From Candidatus Shapirobacteria bacterium (GTDB lineage: Bacteria; Patescibacteriota; Microgenomatia; UBA12405): a stretch of 5,626 bases of DNA. A model generated the notes under the pieces. The model made no database searches. It was not told where the DNA came from and was given only the letters and a program-made list of their open reading frames with translations. Every line of letters starts with the position of its first letter. Position 1 is the first letter of the stretch. The translations under genes and the position numbers were made by a program. The stretch covers positions 1 to 5,626 of the forward strand of contig DPKG01000004.1 in assembly GCA_003542615.1 (NCBI GenBank), written 5' to 3'. This document shows, piece by piece, positions 1 to 5,052 of this stretch.

Positions 1-86
1 GATTTTTTCTGTTCCATTCTGGCCAAATCCATCTTTGAAAATCAACTAATACCACAATAATCACCAAAATCCCATAATTTCGCCAA

Positions 87-115
87 TTGCCAAATAGGTT
101 AACTTAGTCTAAAAT
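87..115 (+). promoter_or_regulatory. Sigma70-type promoter for rpmG, leaderless
   Basis: A -35 box TTGCCA (87-92) and a -10 box TAAAAT (110-115) are separated by exactly 17 bases, and each matches the consensus at five of six positions. The -10 box ends 7 bases before the ATG of rpmG at 123, so transcription should begin on or next to the start codon. No Shine-Dalgarno sequence lies between, which supports a leaderless mRNA. The promoter is seen in the sequence; the start point is inferred. Confidence 0.72.
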
Positions 116-122
116 AGCACTC

Positions 123-302
123 ATGGCTAAAGCAAAAAAGACTCCTCGGATTTTAATCGCCCTCCTCTGTGAAAAATGTGGGGCTCAAAATTACCTAACC
201 GAGAAAAACAAAATGAACACTCCGGAAAAACTCAAATTCCGTAAATATTGTAAATGGTGCCGGGCTACCACAGATCACAAAGAATCCACCAAACTCAAGT
301 AA
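123..302 (+). CDS. rpmG: 50S ribosomal protein bL33
   Basis: This encodes a 59-residue protein of the large ribosomal subunit. Two zinc-ribbon knuckles are visible, CEKC (Cys16, Cys19) and CKWC (Cys43, Cys46), so this is the zinc-binding (C+) form. The stretch between them, with NYLTEKNK, NTPEKL and KYC, is the family signature, and the C-terminus ends in the usual basic HKES region. It is slightly longer than the common length of about 50-55 residues because of a basic N-terminal extension (AKAKKTPR). The ATG at 123 is the only sensible start and sits 7 bases after a good -10 box with no ribosome binding site. The gene ends 28 bases before the radical SAM gene on the same strand, so the two may also be co-transcribed. 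The identification is firm. Confidence 0.95.
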   Translation: MAKAKKTPRILIALLCEKCGAQNYLTEKNKMNTPEKLKFRKYCKWCRATTDHKESTKLK

Positions 303-317
303 ACTCACTTCTTAAGG

Positions 318-323
318 TATAAT
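318..323 (+). promoter_or_regulatory. Consensus -10 box before the radical SAM gene
   Basis: A perfect TATAAT lies 7 bases before the GTG at 331, the same spacing as at rpmG. No good -35 hexamer is visible at 16-18 bases upstream, where the sequence is inside the end of rpmG. It could be a weak internal promoter giving a leaderless message for the radical SAM/EpmA-like pair. There is no Shine-Dalgarno sequence to support the alternative of ordinary initiation on an rpmG read-through transcript. Confidence 0.5.
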
Positions 324-330
324 CAAGCCT

Positions 331-1317
331 GTGAACCCCCAAATCCGTACCGCATTGGAAAATATCTACATCTCTCCACTGGAACTCTGCAATCTTAATT
401 GCCGGCTCTGCTACACCAAAAAAACCAAAAATATCCTTACCAACGAGCAAATTTTAGACTTTATCTCCCGATATCAAAAAAATATTAATCTAAAATCAGT
501 CTTGTTCTGCGGGGGTGAAGTTTTCACACTCAAAGATTTCCCCCATCTTGTCAACCAAATTCTTTCCAAAAATATTTTCGTCAGTATTATCACCAACGGT
601 ACAATTGACAAATTAGAACAAATCAAAGATCCGTCAAATTGCCAACTCCTTGTCTCTCTTGATGGCCCCAAACAAATCCACGATGCCAACCGCGGTATCG
701 GTAACTTCGATAAAACCATAAAATTTATCAAACACGCCCTGTCATTAAAATTCCCCGTCGAAATCATGTTTCTTGTCACCTCTGATTCCTACAAACATAT
801 CAAAACCTATCCACAATATTTATCCCGCCAATTATACAAAAAGCCTTCCACACCGGCTCCTCGCATAAATTATATTACCTATAAATCCACCTTTTATTGC
901 GACAATCACCCGTTGGCCACTAGTGTACAAAACGGACATGTCCGTTCCCTACAGCCAAAACAACTAATAAATATCAAAAAGCATTACCCTTCTATCCCTG
1001 CCAAAAATTTCGGATGTTTCCAGCTTTCAGTGCAATCTAATGGTTCAATCTATGGCTGTTGCGAATCCCCCTTAGCTTTGGGAAAACTATCAGACCCTAT
1101 CAAAACCCTCATTTCGAAATTTCTTTTATCCCTTACCCCCTGCACCCACTGTCCTATCTCCTCCCTAAACCCTGAAACAAATACTTGTTCATTTACAAAA
1201 AATATCTGCCTCGCCTGTACCAACCCTGATTTTCTTTGTGGCTACAAAAAAGAATTATCCCTTGCCAGCTGTCAACAGGTGGTCGAAAAATTCAATCATG
1301 AAACCCCAAAATCTTAA
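331..1317 (+). CDS. Radical SAM protein with SPASM-like C-terminal domain
   Basis: The 328-residue product starts with GTG. The radical SAM core is clear: the [4Fe-4S]-binding CX3CX2C motif is Cys20, Cys24 and Cys27 (CNLNCRLC). The SAM-binding GGE motif follows at 61-63, then ITNGT at 87-91 and VSLDG at 108-112, with HD and RGIGNFDK after it. The C-terminal third is cysteine-rich: Cys229, Gly238 and Cys243 fit the SPASM pattern C-x(8)-G-x4-C, followed by Cys271/274, 286, 293/296, 303 and 314. These could hold auxiliary Fe-S clusters. Enzymes of this type modify peptides or proteins (RiPP maturases, sulfatase-maturing enzymes). The substrate here is not evident. The gene overlaps the EpmA-like gene by 20 bases, suggesting coupled translation and a shared pathway. 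It lacks the lysine aminomutase-like architecture of EpmB. The family call is strong; the specific function is unknown. Confidence 0.9.
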   Translation: MNPQIRTALENIYISPLELCNLNCRLCYTKKTKNILTNEQILDFISRYQKNINLKSVLFCGGEVFTLKDFPHLVNQILSKNIFVSIITNGTIDKLEQIKDPSNCQLLVSLDGPKQIHDANRGIGNFDKTIKFIKHALSLKFPVEIMFLVTSDSYKHIKTYPQYLSRQLYKKPSTPAPRINYITYKSTFYCDNHPLATSVQNGHVRSLQPKQLINIKKHYPSIPAKNFGCFQLSVQSNGSIYGCCESPLALGKLSDPIKTLISKFLLSLTPCTHCPISSLNPETNTCSFTKNICLACTNPDFLCGYKKELSLASCQQVVEKFNHETPKS

Positions 1318-2248
1318 AAATATTATTCTTCGTCAACAAATTATCTCGGCAATTCGTCATTTTTTTGTCCAAAAAAAATTCCAGGAAATCGATCTTCCTG
1401 TCCTAAAATACTCACTTCCATTAGAACAAAATATTTATTCATTAGAAACATCTTGTAAGCAAATACAGGACAAATTATATCTATCAACCTCCCCGGAATC
1501 CGGTCTCAAAAAAATTATTTCTCAAAGACCCGGCAACTATTTCTCTATCTCTCCGTCTTTTCGCAATCTTGAGGCTAAAGGACCAACCCATCAACCTGAA
1601 TTTTTGATGCTTGAATGGTATCAAACCAATAGTAATTATCTCCGCACCATGAAAATAGCCCAAAAATTGATAATTAATATTGCACAAGGATTAGACAATA
1701 TTAAGTACAATCGAACAAATAATATACTCATCTACCAAAACTTCAACTTTGACCTCTCCCTTCCCTGGCCCAAAATTTCTATCAAACAATTATTTTTAGA
1801 CCACACCAACATCGATCTCGACCTTTTTCTCACTTCTTCAAAATTTTCTGAAAATAATTTCAACCAAATTTTTCTAAATGACATCGAACCCCATTTATCA
1901 ACTTCTCGTCCGACTTTTATTACCGACTACCCCGCCTCTCTTTCACCTCTCGCCAAAAAAAAATCAAACCCCTTGTACTCAAAAAGATTTGAATTATATT
2001 TTGGACCTCTGGAAATCGCCAATGGTAATACCGAAAACAACTCAATGGACGAAATCACTAGCGCCTCTCTGCTTGAAGAAAAATACCGCCGATTACACCA
2101 ATTACCTACTCCACCCATTGATTACGATTTTATTAAGGCTTCATCCAAAATGTCTCATGTCGCCGGATGCGGTTTGGGAATTGATAGACTCACCATGTTA
2201 CTTACCGACTCCGCCCACATTAACTCCGTCCGACCATTCAGTCTTTAA
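1298..2248 (+). CDS. EpmA-like lysyl-tRNA synthetase paralog (class II catalytic domain only)
   Basis: The 316-residue protein matches the class II LysRS catalytic core without the N-terminal anticodon-binding OB domain, like EpmA/PoxA/GenX (about 325 residues). Visible landmarks are TSPE (64-67), motif 2 SFRN with Arg89, HQPEF (98-102) with LEWY (105-108), the substrate-pocket strand LEIANG (238-243) and motif 3 GLGIDRL (292-298). EpmA activates (R)-beta-lysine and attaches it to a Lys of elongation factor P. Here motif 2 reads FRNLEAKG instead of FRNEE with one extra residue, and Gly292 takes the place of an Ala that I recall as a specificity residue in E. coli EpmA. Substrate identity is therefore uncertain. 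I chose the ATG at 1298 over a GTG at 1238, because 1238 lies deep inside the preceding gene and adds no conserved sequence. The first 20 bases overlap that gene. A degenerate synthetase with another target is possible. Confidence 0.88.
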   Translation: MKPQNLKNIILRQQIISAIRHFFVQKKFQEIDLPVLKYSLPLEQNIYSLETSCKQIQDKLYLSTSPESGLKKIISQRPGNYFSISPSFRNLEAKGPTHQPEFLMLEWYQTNSNYLRTMKIAQKLIINIAQGLDNIKYNRTNNILIYQNFNFDLSLPWPKISIKQLFLDHTNIDLDLFLTSSKFSENNFNQIFLNDIEPHLSTSRPTFITDYPASLSPLAKKKSNPLYSKRFELYFGPLEIANGNTENNSMDEITSASLLEEKYRRLHQLPTPPIDYDFIKASSKMSHVAGCGLGIDRLTMLLTDSAHINSVRPFSL

Positions 2249-2249
2249 T

Positions 2250-2513
2250 TTATCTTCTCCTTCTTCTTCTCAACTTTACCACCAAGCGACTTTTACTATG
2301 AGGCCACTCAACCAACAAACGCTCAGTCGATTTTTCATTTTCTCCCAACACCCTTCTTTTGTACCATATCCAACTGGCTTCCTTTCCTATCTGAAAATAA
2401 TCCTCCCTCCCTTTCGCCCGATTAATCCTTCTAAGCAAAAAATCAACATCCCCATCCTCCAACCCTGAAGGAAAAATTGTCCCTACATACTTTTCTCCTT
2501 TTTTACACGACAC
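2250..2513 (-). CDS. Possible small basic protein with Arg6 C-terminus, unknown function
   Basis: I do not recognise this 87-residue product. It is rich in Arg, Lys, Glu and Trp and ends in six arginines. It fills the gap between the EpmA-like gene, which ends one base away in convergent orientation, and the OB-fold gene. A TAA at 2522-2520 is followed by only two AGG codons and then GTG at 2513, so GTG is the only early start. A TATAAA box lies 5 bases upstream of that GTG, the same arrangement as at other starts in this window. The opposite strand carries an open stretch (2298-2468) that is Pro/Ile/Phe-rich and has no -10 box at its ATG, so the minus strand is preferred. If neither is real, 2249-2518 holds no recognisable feature. 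No domain or homologue could be assigned. Confidence 0.42.
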   Translation of the reverse strand: MSCKKGEKYVGTIFPSGLEDGDVDFLLRRINRAKGREDYFQIGKEASWIWYKRRVLGENEKSTERLLVEWPHSKSRLVVKLRRRRRR

Positions 2514-2518
2514 CCTCC

Positions 2519-2524
2519 TTTATA
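2519..2524 (-). promoter_or_regulatory. Possible -10 box TATAAA for the Arg-tail ORF
   Basis: Read on the minus strand, TATAAA is followed by GGAGG and then directly by GTG at 2513. GGAGG touches the start codon, too close to act as a Shine-Dalgarno site, whereas the 5-base distance from the -10 box fits leaderless initiation. The best -35 candidate (CTGATT, 16 bases further upstream) is poor. Confidence 0.35.
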
Positions 2525-2536
2525 CACTCTCCAAAT

Positions 2537-2570
2537 TAAAAATCAGTAAGAAAATCGTAATTGATTTTTA
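2537..2570. repeat. 9-bp perfect inverted repeat between divergent starts
   Basis: TAAAAATCA (2537-2545) and TGATTTTTA (2562-2570) are exact reverse complements separated by 16 bases. After one mismatch, three further A:T pairs extend the arms outward. The right arm covers the proposed -35 box of the OB-fold gene, and the left arm lies where the -35 of the minus-strand ORF would be. It could be an operator or an AT-rich transcript hairpin. Arms this AT-rich can also arise by chance. Confidence 0.35.
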
Positions 2571-2589
2571 TTTTACCTAGAGATATGAT
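2561..2589 (+). promoter_or_regulatory. Promoter for the OB-fold protein gene
   Basis: TTGATT (2561-2566, four of six consensus positions) and TATGAT (2584-2589, five of six) are separated by 17 bases. Transcription would start near 2596, leaving a 5' leader of about 50 bases that carries a Shine-Dalgarno sequence. TATAAA at 2619-2624 is an alternative -10 box but lacks a well-placed -35. Confidence 0.5.
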
Positions 2590-2630
2590 TATGTTGCATT
2601 TTAATGTGAGTTATAAGTTATAAAATTACT

Positions 2631-2636
2631 GGAGGA
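2631..2636 (+). promoter_or_regulatory. Canonical ribosome binding site GGAGGA that decides the start
   Basis: GGAGGA is the only strong, usefully placed Shine-Dalgarno sequence I see in the window. It lies 10 bases before the ATG at 2647 but only one base before an in-frame GTG at 2638, which is too close to use. It therefore favours the ATG. Confidence 0.7.
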
Positions 2637-2646
2637 AGTGAGATTT

Positions 2647-3114
2647 ATGAAGAAAAAAATTTTAATTGTAGGAGGAATAATTTTATTACTGATTATTATT
2701 GGAAGCTCTGGAAGTAAGGACAGTAGTAATGTGGTATCCGAAGATCAACCCAACAAAGAAGAAATTGTCCAACAAGAAGAAGAAAAACCAGTAGAAGAAA
2801 CTATGCTTGTAGTTACGGCCGATTTTATTGATGAATTTGATAAAAACCAGCTTGCTGCTGAGGAGAAATATGAAGGAAGAAAAATTGAGTTTACTGCATA
2901 TATAGATAACATTAGTGAAGATATAACAGGAACTCCATTTTTATCTTTACAGCCTTCAAACGATGAGTACTACTTTGGCACCAATATTCAATGTTTCTTC
3001 AAGGACAAATCAGAACTTATCTCTCTTGAAAATGGACAACAAGTGACTGTCCAAGGAAAAGTGGACACGCAGATGATGAATATTCTAATAAAAGATTGTA
3101 AAGTAGTAAAATAA
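2647..3114 (+). CDS. Membrane-anchored OB-fold protein, tRNA_anti-like
   Basis: The 155-residue protein has a Lys-rich N-terminus and a hydrophobic segment at about 5-19. An acidic, Gln-rich linker (about 31-52) follows, then a C-terminal domain (about 56-155). That domain resembles the tRNA_anti-like OB-fold family common in Firmicutes exported proteins: a helix with EKYEGRKIEF, then DITGTPFLSL, a strand with CFFKD, and GQQVTVQGKV before a final KDCKVVK. There is no lipobox Cys after the hydrophobic segment, so it is likely anchored by an uncleaved signal or released outside. The function of the family is poorly known. The coding strand is G-rich relative to C (53 G, 32 C in 2701-2940 by hand count), the reverse of other + strand genes here. 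With its canonical ribosome binding site, this suggests acquisition from another lineage. The gene stands alone, with its own promoter. The family call rests on remembered sequence patterns. Confidence 0.8.
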   Translation: MKKKILIVGGIILLLIIIGSSGSKDSSNVVSEDQPNKEEIVQQEEEKPVEETMLVVTADFIDEFDKNQLAAEEKYEGRKIEFTAYIDNISEDITGTPFLSLQPSNDEYYFGTNIQCFFKDKSELISLENGQQVTVQGKVDTQMMNILIKDCKVVK

Positions 3115-3203
3115 ATAATCCTAACTCGTCTACTTAATCCTATTTTTACAACTAAATTAGTTTTTCGTTAGAAAATATCGAGTCCTTCTTCTAGGTGGTC
3201 AAT

Positions 3204-3232
3204 TTCAAAATATCAAAAAAATAATATATAAT
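3204..3232 (+). promoter_or_regulatory. Promoter for the PKxN-repeat small protein, leaderless
   Basis: A perfect TATAAT at 3227-3232 ends 5 bases before the ATG at 3238. TTCAAA at 3204-3209 lies 17 bases further upstream and matches the -35 consensus at four of six positions. No Shine-Dalgarno sequence is present. This site is the main reason to accept the very short gene that follows. Confidence 0.6.
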
Positions 3233-3237
3233 TAGCC

Positions 3238-3402
3238 ATGGACCAAAATAAAAAAACTGTCAAACCATCTTTACCCAACCGACCTTTTGCCTCTCAACTC
3301 CCTCCCAAACCCAATATTCTTCCCAAAATCAACCAACCCAAATTCAACGGACCCAAATTTACTCAATCATTTCGAACTCAAAACCGCGGCGGCAATAAGT
3401 AA
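3238..3402 (+). CDS. Small Pro/Lys/Asn-rich protein with PKxN repeats, unknown function
   Basis: The 54-residue product has no recognised family. It is basic and lacks acidic residues after Asp2, so it is probably disordered. A short motif recurs: PKPN (23-26), PKIN (29-32), PKFN (34-37) and the variant PKFT (39-42). The C-terminus is RTQNRGGNK. There is no signal peptide or hydrophobic segment, so a cytoplasmic nucleic-acid- or ribosome-binding role is conceivable but unproven. The start is supported by the TATAAT box 5 bases upstream. The stop lies 7 bases from the end of the convergent Cys-containing gene. A precursor peptide for the upstream radical SAM enzyme is another possibility, without direct evidence. 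Coding potential is judged from the promoter, the repeat pattern and the snug fit between neighbours. Confidence 0.6.
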   Translation: MDQNKKTVKPSLPNRPFASQLPPKPNILPKINQPKFNGPKFTQSFRTQNRGGNK

Positions 3403-3409
3403 ATTTCAA

Positions 3410-3682
3410 CTAATCTATCGGTAAATCAAAAGAAGTTCTGATATCAATATCAGGAAAATCACCCAGCATATTTTCCAAAGCTTCAAGCTTTCCACAACCG
3501 ACCTCCCGCGCCATCTCTACCACTCGCTTTGCCTCAGCTCGGGAAACTCTTGCTTCCAAATCTACTCCCCCTCCCTTATCCACTGCCGCCGATCCCTCCA
3601 AAAACCCCAACCTACGGCATTCTTCCTGACGCTGACAATCTTCACACAACTCCCCTCTTTCTTCAATCCTATTTTCCACCAT
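3410..3682 (-). CDS. Small Cys-containing protein, unknown function
   Basis: The 90-residue product has a CxxC-x5-C cluster near its N-terminus (Cys13, Cys16, Cys22) and a fourth Cys at 63, a set that could bind a metal such as zinc. The middle is a likely amphipathic helix (about 47-62, with RVSRAEAKRVVEMARE) and the tail is acidic (DFPDIDIRT). The even mix of charged residues looks like a folded soluble protein. I chose the ATG at 3682 over a GTG at 3706 because TAGAAT preceded by TGG (an extended -10) lies 5 bases before the ATG; the GTG start would place that box inside the gene. It converges on the PKxN gene with a 7-base gap and lies 61 bases downstream of the stomatin gene on the same strand. 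I do not recognise the family. Confidence 0.65.
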   Translation of the reverse strand: MVENRIEERGELCEDCQRQEECRRLGFLEGSAAVDKGGGVDLEARVSRAEAKRVVEMAREVGCGKLEALENMLGDFPDIDIRTSFDLPID

Positions 3683-3687
3683 CAAAA

Positions 3688-3696
3688 ATTCTACCA
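3688..3696 (-). promoter_or_regulatory. Extended -10 box for the Cys-containing small protein
   Basis: On the minus strand TGG-TAGAAT fits the extended -10 form TGn-TATAAT with one mismatch, and it ends 5 bases before the ATG at 3682. No convincing -35 is present, which is acceptable for an extended -10 promoter. It again implies a leaderless transcript. Confidence 0.5.
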
Positions 3697-3743
3697 AAAA
3701 TATCACACCCGTCTGTACAGTTTATGTAATAAACCTGAAAGAT

Positions 3744-4580
3744 TTACTTTAGTGGCAAAATCTTACTGTCACCATCCAAATTAAGTACCGAAACCAGCTG
3801 ACCACTGGTAGGCAAAACATACTTAGTCGACTCGCCGCCTAAAACTTTCTCCGCCACCTCCAACTGTCTTAATTTTTCCGCTCTTTGGGTAAAATTACTC
3901 TCTGCGGACTTAGCCACCACCTCAATCGACTTGGCTTCGGCATTGGCCCGAAGCAATCTGGCTTGTGCCGCTCCTTCAGCTTTCAAAATATCTGATTGAC
4001 GAATTCCCTCCGCTTCCAAAATCAATGCCCTCTTTTCTCTCTCTGCCTTCATTTGTCGGCTCATTGAATCGGTAATATCTTGCGGCGGATCAATCTTTTG
4101 CAATTCAACTTTGGCTACCTTGACCCCCCAAGCATTAGTTGCCTCATCCAAAATCAATCTCAAAGAAGTATTAATCGTATCTCTGGCTGTCAGCGACTCA
4201 TCTAAAGTCTTATCACCAATTAAATTTCTTAAATTAGTCTGAGCCAAAGTTGTTGCCGCATAAGCAAAATTCTGAATTTCAAACTCAGCTTTAACCGGAT
4301 CTACCACCTTATAATAAATTACGGCATCTACCACTACCCCTACATTATCTTTGGTAATAACTTTCTGTGGTTCTACATTAATCACTTGCTCCCGCATATC
4401 CACCAAAATTACACTATCTATAAATGGAATTAAAAACACTATCCCCGAATCTACCGTATGACTATATCTCCCCAACCGGACTACCAAACCTTTTTCATAT
4501 TGCTTAACAATTTTTAAGCTCTTGACCAATGCCAATATGGCAATAGCAAATAATGCGAAAGTAAAATATGATCCAAACAT
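3744..4580 (-). CDS. Stomatin/SPFH (slipin-type) membrane scaffold protein
   Basis: The 278-residue protein has one N-terminal membrane segment (about 5-20), then the SPFH/band 7 domain (about 24-185) with EKGLVVRLGRY at 29-39. A long charged coiled coil (about 178-248) includes the family hallmark EAEG (189-192) and AEGAAQA (201-207), repeated as alternating Ala/Glu/Lys segments. Such proteins oligomerise on the inner face of membranes and organise microdomains or regulate proteases. I chose ATG 4580, which follows the NfeD stop codon by one base. A TTG at 4601 would overlap NfeD and add only a Lys/Asn-rich stretch. No ribosome binding site precedes it, so expression probably depends on translational coupling to NfeD. 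Length and architecture are complete. Confidence 0.94.
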   Translation of the reverse strand: MFGSYFTFALFAIAILALVKSLKIVKQYEKGLVVRLGRYSHTVDSGIVFLIPFIDSVILVDMREQVINVEPQKVITKDNVGVVVDAVIYYKVVDPVKAEFEIQNFAYAATTLAQTNLRNLIGDKTLDESLTARDTINTSLRLILDEATNAWGVKVAKVELQKIDPPQDITDSMSRQMKAEREKRALILEAEGIRQSDILKAEGAAQARLLRANAEAKSIEVVAKSAESNFTQRAEKLRQLEVAEKVLGGESTKYVLPTSGQLVSVLNLDGDSKILPLK

Positions 4581-4581
4581 A

Positions 4582-5019
4582 TTATTTTTTAATTTTTTCA
4601 ACTATTAATGAAACCCCTTCAATTGATTTAATTTTTACTTTTTCTTTTTCATAAATCAGTTCATCGCTCACCGCTCTCCAATCTTCATCATCCAGTCTCA
4701 CCATTCCGGCTGTATCCGAAGTTACAGTCCTAATAATTACACCTGTTTTACCATGTAATTTATCTATATTTGTATTATGTGACATCACTACAACCTTTTG
4801 TTTTACAATTTTTCTCCCCCAAAATATATACAAAAAACTTAAAAATGCCGACATCACCAAAGCCACTGTCAAACTATCCAGCCAAATACCTCCAAAACCT
4901 CCGATTATCAAAATACTGCCAATTAATACCAAGTCAAAACCTGTCTGAATCCCCACAATCAATTCCGCCAAAATCAAAACCATACCTAACATCACCAACA
5001 TCTGTGTCAAACTGATCAT
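4582..5019 (-). CDS. Short NfeD-family membrane protein
   Basis: The 145-residue protein has about three hydrophobic segments (about 5-23, 28-48 and 50-68). A C-terminal OB-fold of the NfeD type (about 88-145) follows, recognisable by GKTGVIIRTV, the GMVRLDDEDWRAVS stretch with its conserved Trp-Arg-Ala, and VKIKSIEGVSLIVEKI. The ClpP-like serine protease domain of long NfeD proteins is absent. NfeD proteins are regularly encoded next to stomatins and are thought to bind them; here the stomatin gene follows after one base. The ATG at 5019 is supported by a perfect TATAAT 5 bases upstream. It lies 22 bases after the S41 peptidase gene, so read-through from that gene is also possible. Confidence 0.9.
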   Translation of the reverse strand: MISLTQMLVMLGMVLILAELIVGIQTGFDLVLIGSILIIGGFGGIWLDSLTVALVMSAFLSFLYIFWGRKIVKQKVVVMSHNTNIDKLHGKTGVIIRTVTSDTAGMVRLDDEDWRAVSDELIYEKEKVKIKSIEGVSLIVEKIKK

Positions 5020-5024
5020 AATTG

Positions 5025-5052
5025 ATTATAACTCAAATTTGTCAGAACTTAA
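5025..5052 (-). promoter_or_regulatory. Promoter for the nfeD-stomatin pair, leaderless
   Basis: On the minus strand a perfect TATAAT (5030-5025) ends 5 bases before the NfeD ATG. A weak -35, TTAAGT (5052-5047), stands 16 bases upstream and overlaps the last codons of the S41 peptidase gene. No Shine-Dalgarno sequence lies in the 22-base gap. The -10 box is convincing; the -35 is marginal. Confidence 0.6.

Noticed and set aside
1..122. Possible gene ends or starts at the left edge, such as a + frame closing at 60 or minus-strand frames running off the edge.
   Set aside because: All are under about 40 codons in view, have no recognisable motif and have no convincing -10 box at a start. Several frames are open by chance in so short a stretch.
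474..779. Minus-strand open frame of 101 codons.
   Set aside because: It lies wholly inside the radical SAM gene and covers its GGE and ITNGT motifs, so it is an antisense shadow.
331..1317. Calling the radical SAM protein EpmB.
   Set aside because: Its CX3CX2C context, GGE core and SPASM-like tail do not match the lysine aminomutase-type EpmB.
1484..1687. Minus-strand open frame inside the EpmA-like gene.
   Set aside because: It is antisense to class II motif 2 of a confidently identified enzyme.
1927..2118. Minus-strand open frame of 63 codons.
   Set aside because: It is antisense to the substrate-pocket region of the EpmA-like gene and has no support of its own.
1878..2468. Long + strand open frame of 196 codons, including an ATG at 2298.
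   Set aside because: The first part overlaps conserved EpmA-like sequence in another frame. The rest is low-complexity Pro/Ile/Phe and lacks a -10 box or ribosome binding site at its ATG.
2638..2640. GTG as start of the OB-fold protein.
   Set aside because: It lies one base after GGAGGA, too close for initiation; the ATG at 2647 is correctly spaced.
3150..3165. Small AT-rich hairpin AACTAAATTAGTT followed by T's after the OB-fold gene.
   Set aside because: At most five base pairs with a 3-base loop and little G/C; too weak to call a terminator.
3713..3720. CTGTACAG palindrome upstream of the Cys-containing gene.
   Set aside because: An 8-bp palindrome is expected about 20 times by chance in a window of this size, and no second copy was noticed nearby.
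3529..3729. + strand open frame of 66 codons.
   Set aside because: It is Pro/Leu-rich and antisense to the Cys-containing gene, which has a better start signal and residue mix.
4770..5015. + strand open frame of 81 codons.
   Set aside because: It is antisense to NfeD, which has clear family features.
5042..5044. TGA read as glycine (code 25, as in Gracilibacteria).
   Set aside because: Reading through the TGA meets another TGA within a few codons, and the S41 protein ends naturally there.
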